Below are positions 38,908-61,700 of a stretch of 64,000 nucleotides of DNA, one piece after another. How positions within the stretch are numbered: position 1 is the first letter of the stretch; each line of letters begins with the position of its first letter. Position numbers and translations under genes: made by a program. The notes beneath the pieces are model-generated. The model was given only the letters and a program-made list of their open reading frames with translations. It ran no database searches and was not told the origin of the DNA. The stretch comes from Osedax fenrisi (taxonomy: Eukaryota > Annelida > Polychaeta > Sabellida > Siboglinidae), in the NCBI GenBank assembly GCA_964019155.1, contig OZ025241.1, forward strand, positions 92,626,223-92,690,222. The letters are read 5' to 3'.

Positions 38908-41900
38908 ATGATGCACGCTGCGAGACGGTGCTGTAGTACCGCTATCAGGGCGAATAAGCCTTCAATTTTCGCTAATAACACCAACAATGTTACATCAACA
39001 ACTGTAGCTTCTTACCATGTTACAAGTAAGTTATTTTGTATAATATAGTTAAAAAACTAGATTAAAATTTTCATTCATATTGACCTTGTAATTTTACCTA
39101 AATATAAGTAAATATTCTCTATTCTCGCTCGGATAAATATTGTAATTAACTAATATATTAACTATTATATATAAAATATAGAATTTTAATGATAATATAT
39201 GAGTATATTAAATATACTTATTTTATTATATTTGTATGTTTATTATTTTATTTACTAAATAACCTTCATAATTTATATCTAAAAAGTAAATATACGGATA
39301 TAAATAAAAACAAGTGAGAATTAAGTTGATTTATTTTCAATGATATATATTATTTGATTATGACCTTGGATAATATACCTATATTATATACCAATATTAT
39401 TTATATAGTATATAAATTGTATTATATGTTAGTGATTTTGTGATTCAACTTAAATAGAGAATGATCAAGCGGCTGCTCCAAAAGCTTCAGCCTCCGTAAT
39501 CAAAGGTCGCGTCACCGCGGTCATCGGAGCTGTTGTAGATGTCCAGTTCGATGATGATCTTCCTCCAATTTTGAATGCCCTCGAAGTTGAAGGACGTTCT
39601 CCTCGTCTTGTATTAGAAGTGGCTCAACATTTAGGTTTATATATGTTAATTATATTTAATAAATATTTTTTATAATTAATTTAAATTTTGAATACAAATA
39701 TTATTTAAATTACTAATACAAATATAATATAATTGTCTGTTTCATTTGTTTAATAATATATTTTTATAGGTGAAAATACTGTACGTACTATTGCTATGGA
39801 TGGTACTGAAGGTCTTGTCAGAGGTCAAGTATGTACTGATGTAGGAACTCCAATTCGTATTCCTGTGGGTCCAGAAACTCTTGGACGTATTATTAATGTC
39901 ATTGGAGAACCTATTGATGAACGTGGTCCAATAAATGCTAAGGCGTTAGTATTTACTATACAACTTTTTATATATGTTACCTATATATATATATATATAT
40001 AATACTCAGTATTAAGGTGTATTTACATGACCCATAAAATAATTGATGTGTAAAATTATTGTTATATGAAACTATGTTTTACATACATATGTTATAATTA
40101 AGTCATAAATAGATCTTTATATTTTTGGCATGGGAAGATATATACAGCATTATATAAATCTCGTGAACATCCCTTTATACTGAAAATTTGAATAGTTAAG
40201 GATGTTACTAAAATAAATATATATTATAATTATATAATTGTGTTTTACAATTAAATGTTTTAAATATATTATAACAATTAAATATTATATAAAAATAACT
40301 ATAATAAGAGATATTTAAATATAAACAAATTCAATATTTTAAAATAAATCCTAAACATATCATTTATTAAACTTAACCTGGTTTCACACCAACTCGAACG
40401 CAATTATTAACTCTAATAATTCGAGGTTAAAGTTTAACTCTAATATTTAAAATAAAATAATGCCTATCTGTAAAAGTGGTTTCACACAAACTCCAACACA
40501 ATAATTAACTCAAATAAGTATATGTAAAACCCTTTTTACGGAGATTTAAATAATATAGGTAAACTTTAACCTCTAATAATTAGAGTTAATAATTGCGTTC
40601 GAGTTGGTGTGAAACCCCTTTTAAGCTATTTCATAATATTATTAATTTAAATCTGAGAAATACTATGTTGATTACATAATTATTATTTTACTAAAAAATT
40701 ATACTGTAATAAGTTAGAATTCTAACTATAATTAAATATGTTATCAATATATTAAATATTTGGATTATTGATAATATATAAATAAAATTATTTGTTAATA
40801 AATAATTATTTGAAATATAATATATCAAATACTCTTATACACTAAAAATTCAAATTGCTGGTACTATTTACTATATATTTATTTACGAGTGTTTTAACAT
40901 ATTTGAATAATACAATTTAGGTCATACATTTATAATATTAGTTTTAGAAGGTTATGACTTTTTTCTATTAATAGTTTAATTAATAAATAATTTATTATGA
41001 AATATATTCAACTTACTTTATTCTACATACTTTTAATAATAAATAATAATTAAATTGTATATCAAAATATGCTTTTATTGAATTTTTCTATATTTATCCT
41101 AGCGATCATTAAGTACATACATTGATATACATATTTGATTAATTATTATTTTATATAATATATTTCATTAAACAACAGTATTGTTATTTTGATATAATAT
41201 GATATATTAGATTATTTTGAAATAATTGCATATTTAATTTATTATGTATTATATATTTAATATATATATTGAGAGATGCTGTGTGACGCTGCTTCTTTAG
41301 CAACATCAACAGCACCGCTCCGCGACTGCATTAAAAAGAAGGGTTAATGTTAAATAGTAATGATATTAATTAAAACATATAGATCTGCTGCTATCCATCA
41401 AGAAGCACCTGAATTCGTTGACATGAGTGTTGAACAAGATATTCTTGAAACTGGTATTAAAGTTGTAGATATGCTTGCTCCATATGCAAAGGGAGGAAAG
41501 ATTGGTTTGTATTTGAATAAGCATATATATATCAGACAATTTTTAAACATTTAATATTTTTAAATTTAGGTCTCTTTGGTGGTGCTGGTGTTGGAAAAAC
41601 TGTACTTATCATGGAACTTATTAACAATGTTGCTAAAGCTCATGGAGGATATTCTGTATTCGCTGGAGTTGGTGAACGTACTCGTGAAGGAAATGATCTT
41701 TACCATGAGATGATTGAGTCTGGAGTTATCAGTCTTACTGATGATAAATCTAAGGTATCTCTTGTATACGGTCAAATGAACGAGCCCCCTGGTGCACGTG
41801 CCCGTGTATGTCTTACTGGATTGACTGTTGCTGAATATTTCCGTGATGAAGAAGGACAGGATGTACTTTTGTTCATTGACAACATCTTCAGATTTACTCA

Positions 41901-42847
41901 AGCTGGTTCTGAAGTATCTGCTCTTTTGGGACGTATTCCATCAGCTGTAGGTTATCAACCAACTTTAGCTACTGACATGGGTACTATGCAAGAAAGAATT
42001 ACTACTACTAAAAAGGGATCAATTACATCTGTACAGGTAATTAATTTACTAATATTGATAGCACTCTTTTTAATATAAACTTATAATATAAATTTATACT
42101 AATTTTATACTCATTTTATATAATAGGCTATCTATGTACCTGCTGATGATTTGACTGATCCTGCTCCTGCCACCACTTTTGCTCATTTGGATGCTACAAC
42201 TGTATTATCTCGTGGTATCGCTGAATTGGGTATCTACCCTGCTGTCGATCCTTTAGATTCTACTAGCCGTATCCTTGATCCATTTATTGTTGGACAAGAA
42301 CATTACGACATTGCCCGTGGAGTTCAAAAAATTTTACAGGTAGATTTTATTAATTTATATAATAAAATTAAATAATTATAAAATATAATATAATTAAATA
42401 AATTACTAATTAATTATTTTACTCTTCAGAATTACAAATCTCTTCAAGATATCATTGCTATCCTTGGTATGGATGAATTATCCCAAGAAGATAAATTGGT
42501 CGTATCCCGTGCCCGTAAAATGCAGAGATTCTTGTCTCAACCTTTCCAGGTAGCTGAAGTTTTCACTGGAACTGAAGGAAAATTGGTACCATTGACCGAA
42601 ACTATTAAAGGTAATATTTCATTTTACATTTCATAAATAAATATTTTCGTAAATAATGGTAATAATTTTAAATATAATTATTATATTTTTTAAATTTAAT
42701 TATATATTAATGATAAATGATATGACTCTAGGATTCAAGATGATCCTCAACGGTGAAATGGACCATTTACCTGAAATTGCTTTCTACATGGTTGGAAACA
42801 TCGAAGAAGTAGTTGCCCGTGCTGAGAAATTGGCTGAGAACTTATAA
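38908..42847 (+). CDS. ATP5F1B: mitochondrial ATP synthase F1 subunit beta
   Basis: Catalytic subunit of the mitochondrial F1 motor, which makes ATP from ADP and phosphate. Eight exons: 38908-39025, 39458-39634, 39770-39944, 41393-41514, 41570-42036, 42127-42339, 42430-42610, 42732-42847. They sum to 1,569 nt, 522 codons. All junctions are GT-AG and phase-consistent. The N-terminus (MMHAARRCCSTAIRA) is basic and hydroxylated, as a mitochondrial presequence should be. Then come the beta-barrel (GRVTAVIGAVVDVQF), Walker A GGAGVGKT (about 201-208), the catalytic-glutamate segment GERTREG (Glu about 233), Walker B DVLLFID (about 295-301), and the ATPase signature PAVDPLDSTS. The start could be either of two adjacent ATGs (38908 or 38911). 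Intron 3 holds a TTAA MITE and an odd GC-rich patch at 41276-41346. Confidence 0.98.
40377..40620. mobile_element. TTAA-flanked MITE, family A, copy 2
   Basis: Inverted ends around GGTTTCACACCAACTCGAAC and GTTCGAGTTGGTGTGAAACC are flanked by TTAA (40373-40376, 40621-40624). It matches the copy at 8199 across the ends and the AATTATTAACTC blocks. It sits in ATP5F1B intron 3. Confidence 0.8.
41276..41346 (+). other. GC-rich patch in ATP5F1B intron 3
   Basis: A block of coding-like composition in otherwise very AT-rich intron, ending about 50 bases before exon 4. It is open in one frame (MLCDAASLATSTAPLRDCIK) and followed by a possible donor GGTTAATG. Splicing it between exons 3 and 4 would introduce an in-frame stop, so it is not a normal coding exon. 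Its nature is unknown. Confidence 0.4.
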
Positions 42848-42986
42848 ATATAAATACATATTAGTTATATCCAAAAATACGAATACTTCCAAACTATATT
42901 GTACTTCTGCACCGAGTTATGATATGTTTATTAGTTTTTGAAATTAAGCTGTTTATGTTGTTGTTCTAGATCTATTATTGTTGGCG

Positions 42987-42992
42987 AATAAA
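42987..42992 (+). terminator. polyadenylation signal of ATP5F1B
   Basis: AATAAA 140 bases after the ATP5F1B stop codon, followed by T-rich sequence. Confidence 0.6.
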
Positions 42993-44150
42993 GAATTTGA
43001 TACCAATATTATGCACTTTGATAAATAAATTATTAAATTATAATTTTATTAATATAATTTATAAGTATATAACAAATAGTGAATCACATATACTAATGTT
43101 TATTTTATTCTTCTTTCTAAGTATTCTATAGTATAATTTATGATTAATATCTTTTTAATATATAACAATAACAATTATATTAGAATTGAGAAATTTCTAG
43201 TTTAGAATATTTATATACAAATAAACTGAAGGTGATTTAGGATATTATTGAAAATATTTTAAATAAAAAATAATTAAACAATATATTACACACATTTATG
43301 ATTCATATTATTTTAGTTTAATGCTATTAACACTAAATATATTACTATATTAACAAATTACTTAATTATTATATTAATACTTCTATTAATTTAATACCTA
43401 ATTACATAGTTAGTTTAAGGTTTATTAACTTTATTTAGCCAAATCTTTTTAACTAAATATATATATACTCATTATATAACAGTTTGGGGATTATATTCGA
43501 TTATTATTTTATATATATTCGTGAAACTTTTATTTAATGCTCAAGTTTGTAATCAATAATCTCGGATGACTTATTAATTTTAGTTTGTTTTATAAGTATT
43601 TTAAATAAATTTAATAGTAAAATTATATTAAATTCATCCTCTAGTTATTATTTATATTTGGAATTGGTATATCAAAATTAAATTATAAATATTTGAATTA
43701 TAACTATAATTATGTAATAATTATTAATATTCGAAATTACGGTTATTACATAAGTTTATATTTTAATTTAATATTCACATCAATTCGAAACTCATTTTAA
43801 AAGTAATATATGAAAAGTATACAACTATTATTTTGAATTAGAGTACAATAAGTTATTATTGTAGTATTTAAAAGGTTTTTTGTCTGATGTTGCTAATATT
43901 TACTGACATTTATAGATATTTAATTTAATTATAATATTCATAATTTCAAATATACTATAATATTAATAATTAAATTGCTGGTAGATATATTTAGATATTT
44001 GAATATTTTTTAAATAATGAATAAATACTATATATTATATATTTATTTACATAATAGGATGTGTTTTAGATTGGTTAAAATACTAGAAATACATATTTAA
44101 TAAATATATATAAACGTATTTATTCACTTATAGTTTATGATAATAATAAT
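42993..44150. other. intergenic DNA between convergent ATP5F1B and UBE2K
   Basis: Very AT-rich, with no exon, element or hairpin that I can support. It should contain the 3' ends of both genes. Confidence 0.5.
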
Positions 44151-55366
<11,216 letters not shown>

Positions 55367-55767
55367 TATGAATGCCTATATATTTGCCTCACGCTATATA
55401 ATTTTACAACAAATCAAAATTATAATAGTTTTTAAACTAAATGAATTATTATTTAAAAAATATTAAATCTACAATTAAGTCCGGAAGTTGACTTAATTTT
55501 AGAAAAACCCATGTAATTATATATTTTCCACAATATTTGAAAAGTATTTCAGAAGTTTAAAACCGTTATTATTATTTTTTTTAGAATTGTAATACATAGT
55601 ATATATTAGTCCGCGTTGTGATTATATTTCAAATAATATGTAATTTAAAGATATTAATAGATCCATTTATATTTATTTATATTATATGTATTATGTATCA
55701 ACTTAATACTAGTAAATATATATATCATTATATACACATAATATCATTTATAAGTTATACATATTTA

Positions 55768-55821
55768 ACAGGGAGTAATTACTCAGTAGATACTTAAGTA
55801 CTTAAGTATCTACTCCCTGTT
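55768..55821. repeat. compound hairpin
   Basis: The perfect core GTAGATACTTAAG / CTTAAGTATCTAC is extended by AACAGGGAG / TCCCTGTT with an unpaired stretch on the left side. No clean 8-bp target duplication was found. Confidence 0.7.
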
Positions 55822-56205
55822 TTACTCTAATTATAAATAGCTTTATATTCCAAACCATAGCATGCTGATCATACATATGTAATGTGTGTTGTTAATTTAA
55901 TAACTAGTTAGGCCACTTTCCTGGAAAAAAAAGTGGCAGGGATAATACATATAGTTATAACTAATAGTTAGATCGAACGAGATGTCCTAGCTATATGGGA
56001 TAATATCAATTTCATAATTTAATTTTATAGTTATACAAAGATGTATAATGATGTCAAAAATATATTAATAGCTTTGCAACGTGTTCACAATATATGATAA
56101 TATTAGTCAATTTTGTAAGTTTAATTAAGTATGACGTGTGAGTGAAATAACGAATAACGATTATTTGTTTTTTTTCAAATAAATTGTAGTATTTCGAAAG
56201 TGATA

Positions 56206-56237
56206 GCAAAGATTTTGCGAAGCCTTAGAAAATCTTT
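56206..56237. repeat. hairpin, 10-bp stem
   Basis: CAAAGATTTT / AAAATCTTTG pair perfectly across GCGAAGCCTTAG. No flanking duplication is evident. Confidence 0.65.
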
Positions 56238-56484
56238 GATGAGAGTTTATTTGATGCATAGATCTAAATTTAGAATTTAATCTTAAGAGAAATGTCCTCT
56301 CTAGGTCTATGCCTCGAGGGCTCTAAGGATATATGGTTTGATGTACACATATATTTATAGTTAAAATAGGTAAAATACAAATCTATGTGTAAACATAATT
56401 TCCAACTATGGATCTTCATTTTATGTAATGGTGTGTTATTATTCTAATCTATTTTATATCCAATATTGTATTGAAGGATAAATA

Positions 56485-56546
56485 ATTGTAGGTGTGTAGC
56501 ATAGCGTTACAGAGAAAGCTATCTCTCTTGCTATATGGATTGTAGG
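56485..56546. mobile_element. micro-hairpin insertion, 46 bp
   Basis: Perfect 8-bp direct repeats ATTGTAGG (56485-56492, 56539-56546) enclose a 46-bp imperfect hairpin with CATAGC / GCTATATG and AGAGA / TCTCT pairings. Confidence 0.6.
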
Positions 56547-56754
56547 AACTACTATAGCCTATATGTAATGTAAATATATTTACAACAAGTTATTTTATAT
56601 ATTGAAATGCTTTTAATTATATATGTTATCTGGATTTTTATAATATGTTGTATACAAAATATACAGAACAAAAGACATAATTGATCATGTATTGTTTAGA
56701 TATAAAGGTTTTTAACACATTAATATATTGAATACGTGCAGATCTGGGCTCAAT

Positions 56755-56817
56755 ACTCAAACCATCGATGTAAATTAAAGTTTATTTAAAAGATTTATTT
56801 ACATCGATGACTCAAAC
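56755..56817. mobile_element. micro-hairpin insertion, 47 bp (CATCGATGTAAA type)
   Basis: Perfect 8-bp direct repeats ACTCAAAC (56755-56762, 56810-56817) enclose 47 bp (56763-56809) whose ends CATCGATGTAAAT and ATTTACATCGATG pair perfectly. The terminus is shared with the insert at 30059-30092. Confidence 0.8.
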
Positions 56818-57381
56818 ACATTATAATATATATAAACACATCTACTCAAGTTTTTCTTATAATAGAATCTAATGTAAATACTTAAATACAAATCATAGTA
56901 TATTTATACATATTCATTGTATATACAATTTAAAATAAGATATTAGTTGATATATATTTGAAAATACAAATATATTATAAATTATCCAATATATATATAA
57001 ATTGTAGGATATACGATATGTGTGTTTATGTACATTTTAATTTATAAATACATAAAAACACACATACTATATATATATATATAAAATCAGTTAATTAATA
57101 TTTCTCATACATATTAGATTCTTAATTAAATTTAATGAAAATGTAATAATTCTATATATTTAATTAAGATTTAAATACATTTTTAATCATACAGAAATTA
57201 TTATATAAAAAGATTTGTAGAATAATATATATAGTTATTAACAAGACATATTGTTGACATATTAACCATATATAACCAATGTAATTAATAGCGGACCCAG
57301 CTAACAGTATTAGACTTTTAATGGCAACATAGTAGCTGCATAATAGCACAATGTAAACATTTGAGGTTATTAGATATGCTA

Positions 57382-58130
57382 TTATGAGGACCCTTTATTC
57401 AGTTTAGGTTTTAGTGGGATATTTTCATTCGCGGTTTCCAAAGTTGTCTTAGAAAATGCCTGGTATATTGTATTGCAATCAGTAATATCTTTCGTATAAG
57501 CGTCACACTTTTTTTTAAAGTCAGCGTAGAACTTGTACGTATATAGCAGGCTCCAGTTATATGGTTTTGTATTTTTATTCATCTTTTTATTTGCCCTAAA
57601 ACTTAATTTGAATGTCGCTGTGATGATCAGAATAAACAGTCTCAAATGAATTATAAGCTTCACAATTATGTGCAGAGTTAATCCATTTATTATTATATAG
57701 TCTATCTGTGATTTTATGCGGTTTGGGTGTACATGAGTCTAGAGTTTACCTCTTGTTTCCGATACTTTGAATTTAGACATTGGAGTTTGTTTACTGTTAA
57801 GAAATCTTCAAGATATTCTCCGTTTCTGTTGGTTGTATCATGATATATAAATCTATTACAATCATAGGGTCCTATATGGACATTAAAATCTCCAGCTGTT
57901 ATGACTATATTATGTTTCGGAATTGAGCGAATATAAATGGATAATTCTCTGTAAAAGTTAGTTACATCGTCTCCTTCAGATACCTTTGTTGAGCTGTAGC
58001 AGGATATGACAGTAGTGATGGGGTTTACATCACATTTTGCTGCTATTGTGCGTCTGTTTATTATTGCAATGCTTGATAATGAGGAATTGGCATGAGGACT
58101 TAACAATATTCCGGTGCCACCCTATTACTT
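57382..58130 (-). pseudogene. LINE endonuclease (APE-type) fragment
   Basis: Minus-strand piece of a non-LTR retrotransposon with the exonuclease-endonuclease-phosphatase fold. From 58106 down: LSPHANSSLSS, ITTVISCYSSTKVSEGDDVT, the catalytic-region block IVITAGDFNVHIGPYD, then after a frameshift KSQIDYIII and, further on, FKLSFRANKKMNKNTKPYNW. There is no reverse transcriptase in this copy. Motif style matches the family of the RT fragment at 24780-25735, so both may be pieces of the same LINE type. It lies downstream of the SLC25A19 stop codon. Confidence 0.85.
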
Positions 58131-58717
58131 ATATTAATATTAAATTATTATATTGTTTGAGAAACAATTTCTAAGAAATTTTAATATAACCATACATTAT
58201 TTGTTTCATAATAAACATATTGATGTAATATAACTATTATGATGTAATAATAATTATATATTATATTTTTCAAAATAAATATTCAATTATAATTGTAAAT
58301 AACGATTTTTATTAAAATAAAATAATTTCCTAATTTATAAATATAATCACATGTAAATATTAAAATCCTATAAAATTGCAATAAATAAAACAATAAACAA
58401 AAATATAAGTTAAAAACGATATAATGTAAAAGTTCATAAAGAAACGAGCATGTAAACAAATGCATAAAAGATTGCATAATAAAATATAAAATATAAGACA
58501 TTATTGGCATGTTTTTCCTAATAAAATAACGATGTTCTAACACGAGGTGACGATGACAAATATAATACTGATGTCTGTAATAAAACGTAAGTGTAAACAA
58601 TAATAGTAAAAGGGTGTAGTGTATATCGCGTCAAGGTTATGTCCTTCGTCCGATGTTCACCGGTATAAGCGAGGTATTGCAACAGCAGGATGTCTGATCA
58701 TCTGATACAACCAGGTA

Positions 58718-61700
58718 TTAGCTGACAAAGTCAAGTGTCAGCAATGTATTGCAGCAGGCTTCATAGGCCCAGAAGCTTACCCCACTGACGATTGCAGCCT
58801 TTAGAACGCTTACTTGTAGACCTGTAGTGTGCGGGGGGCGTGTGTTAATGTGGGGGCGTGGTCTAGCGGTATATCTACCAATCAGAAAGGACTACGGATA
58901 TGTAAGTTGTTACTTTGTATCTCGGCTACATATATATATATATTTGCCTATATTTGTACATTACTATTGTGAGCTATATTGAAGGGTAAGTATATTGTTA
59001 TATTATGTAGTATATTTGATATTGAATGACTAATTATCTGACAAAGATAGGTCATCTGCTAATGCATATCGTGTTACACTCATATGTTATGCTCGAGTGC
59101 ATTATCATATTGCATCATGATCCACATAGTACACATCTAAATTTGATACAAACATCATTGCAAAAACTGTTTTTAATTCATTGATTTTAATATTATCATA
59201 TTAAAATCGTAAAATAATGTAATATATATTATATTATTTGGAATGTCACAAAGAATATAGGAAACATGGTTCAATTCAAAACGAATGAATAAATAAATTC
59301 GTAATTTTTTGTAATATATTTGAATAGAAGTTTAATTTAATAATATAAATGCATTTTTAATCGACAAATAAATAAATATCCTCAATATCTTTGATTCAAA
59401 GGTTTATATCATTAAAATATAATTAAATATACCACTGAAAAGTATCTAGAATGGAGTAAATAAAGTTATCATAACAGAGATAGGGAGCAGATGTCCTGTC
59501 CTTTCTATGACATTGTCTATCTATACAATAATTATGGAATTCATATTTATAATTATAGATATATATTATAGTATATTTAGTCTAGGAAATATGTATTATA
59601 TTGATATAGTAATTATATGTTAAGATATCTATAGTGGTATATTAATCGTAGATCTGTAAAGTACACACAGGGAGAAACCTTTAAACAGGGCAGTAGGACC
59701 TTCCCTTCTACCACCGTTCTGATACAGTTCAGGGCTCCACTGTATTGAGCTGTCTCACCGAATCCTACCCGAGACTTGTCGAAACCATTCACCTGTGTGA
59801 GTGAGAGATAGATAGGTAGAAATTAATGCGTGTATATATATATATATATGATAATAATATATAATATAATAAACGTTATAAAAATAGGTTTTCAAAAAAT
59901 ATAACTTTAGAATTTTAACCTTTGAAAAATAAAACTATGGTCTACATAACTGATATAATACACTTTTAATACATATATATATATATATATATACATATAT
60001 AAGTGACATTAATACTGTCATAATTGACAGTATAACGAAATAATTATAATTGCGATATACGTAACTGACATCATTAACATAGCGTATTAGATGCTGATAA
60101 CTATTAATAATGATACGTTATTAGAATATGTTATTATTAATAAAGCACGTGATGTTAAATATTAAGTTTCTGTTTTTTTTAAATTTGTAACTAATTATAT
60201 TTTAATTTAATATTAAAATTTATTTTTTATTTTTAAATGTCTGGTATATTTTTTTATGATACAAAAATAAAAATGTAAAGTAAAATTAAATTAAAGAATT
60301 TATTTTATTTATACTACCGAAGATTTAAATAAAATCCATACAATATGACAAAATCATTGAGTTTTCTTATGGCATGTGTGAAAAAAATAATGTTCTGAGT
60401 AAATTAAATTCAAAGTAATTAGATATATTTATACTTATATTTTAAAGTAAATAGTTATACTATAACTTATATTTTAAGCAATACTATTAATAATAAGTAT
60501 ATAAATCATAATATAGTTATAGAAAATAATATATATATATAAGAATATTTATATATAATAGGTTTCATATTGAATTGAAAATAGTTTATTAAGATCAGAA
60601 AGCAATTACAATTTCTTTTCAATGCATATAAAATATAATTTTCACATGATTATATGATGATATTTATCCACATTTTTACACTTACAGAGAAATGTATAAT
60701 AAATTAATAAAAATACTTTAGGATATGAAAATAGGGAATACATATTTGCTAATGATAAAATGGAGGGAGCACATAATACAAACAAATGGCAGACATTTGA
60801 TAATGAGAAGAAAGAAATGTATATATATATATTATCATCATTTACATTCTTAATGGCTGACTTTCACATGATATTTTAGCTCTATTTAAAAGTTCTAAGG
60901 ATAAATAATTAATAGAGATAATTCAATAATTTTCACATGGATTGCTTTTTTCATAAACATATTAATTTAAAAGTATGACAAAATAACAGATTATAAATTA
61001 TGAATATTTTTGTATTATAAATATGTTATGTTTATCACTAGTTATTTTTAAATATAAAGAATAATGATTCATAACTATCTATTCATATAGTATTATATGT
61101 TATACATATATAGTAATAATTTAAGATACAAATAATAAAATTAAAAAAATTAGTAGGCATGTGGTTTACTAAGTGAAAAATTGAAAACTTGAGAAAATTA
61201 CATTCAAAGTTTAATATATAAAATTTAATAAATATAATACATACAATTTCCTATCAATTTCAAATAAGCTTTATATAGATTGTGTTTATAAAATACTTTA
61301 TATTGATACTCGCAAATAAGTTTTACATTTTACAAAAATATAATATTAAACATGCGATAAAAATCATTGTTAAAATAAAATATTAAACATATTACTCGAG
61401 CCACTCCGCTTAAGGGCAGGCCGCAGCGCTCGCGCGAATAGTCAAAAACACATGTAACAGATGGGCATATACATGGTATATGCAACTAAGGCTAACAATA
61501 GAACTATTCAGTGTATTGAGCTAATTTTTTTTTTATCATGTTCATATTATACAAATACATCTTTGTAAAGAATACAATTTTCAATATATACTATACTATA
61601 TATATATGTATACATATAAATAACATTTTTATTTTGTATATATTTTGATTATAAAATGAACTTATATAAAGAATTTTATAATATGCTTCCTTGTAATTAT

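Larger units (their letters stand above)
55367..57381. other. intergenic region with a second group of hairpins
   Basis: Upstream of UBE2K. No coding sequence was recognised. It holds hairpins at 55769-55821, 56206-56237, about 56257-56313, 56493-56538 and 56763-56809, two of them between exact 8-bp direct repeats. Confidence 0.6.

Noticed and set aside
41276..41346. snoRNA interpretation of the GC-rich patch
   Set aside because: Only a short TGCTGT/ACAGCA stem is visible. Convincing H/ACA or C/D boxes are lacking.
56257..56313. Hairpin GCATAGATCTA / TAGGTCTATGC as another micro-hairpin insertion
   Set aside because: TAGATCTA and TAGGTCTA agree at 7 of 8 bases, but the octamer is itself palindromic, so direct and inverted repeat cannot be told apart.
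58283..58600. 105-codon minus-strand frame
   Set aside because: Composition is that of AT-rich DNA (I, Y, F, L), with no motif. It lies between a LINE fragment and the SLC25A19 stop, probably in 3' flanking sequence.
58850..58900. tRNA-like GTGGTCTAGCGGTAT block
   Set aside because: Resembles an A box, but no B box or cloverleaf follows.
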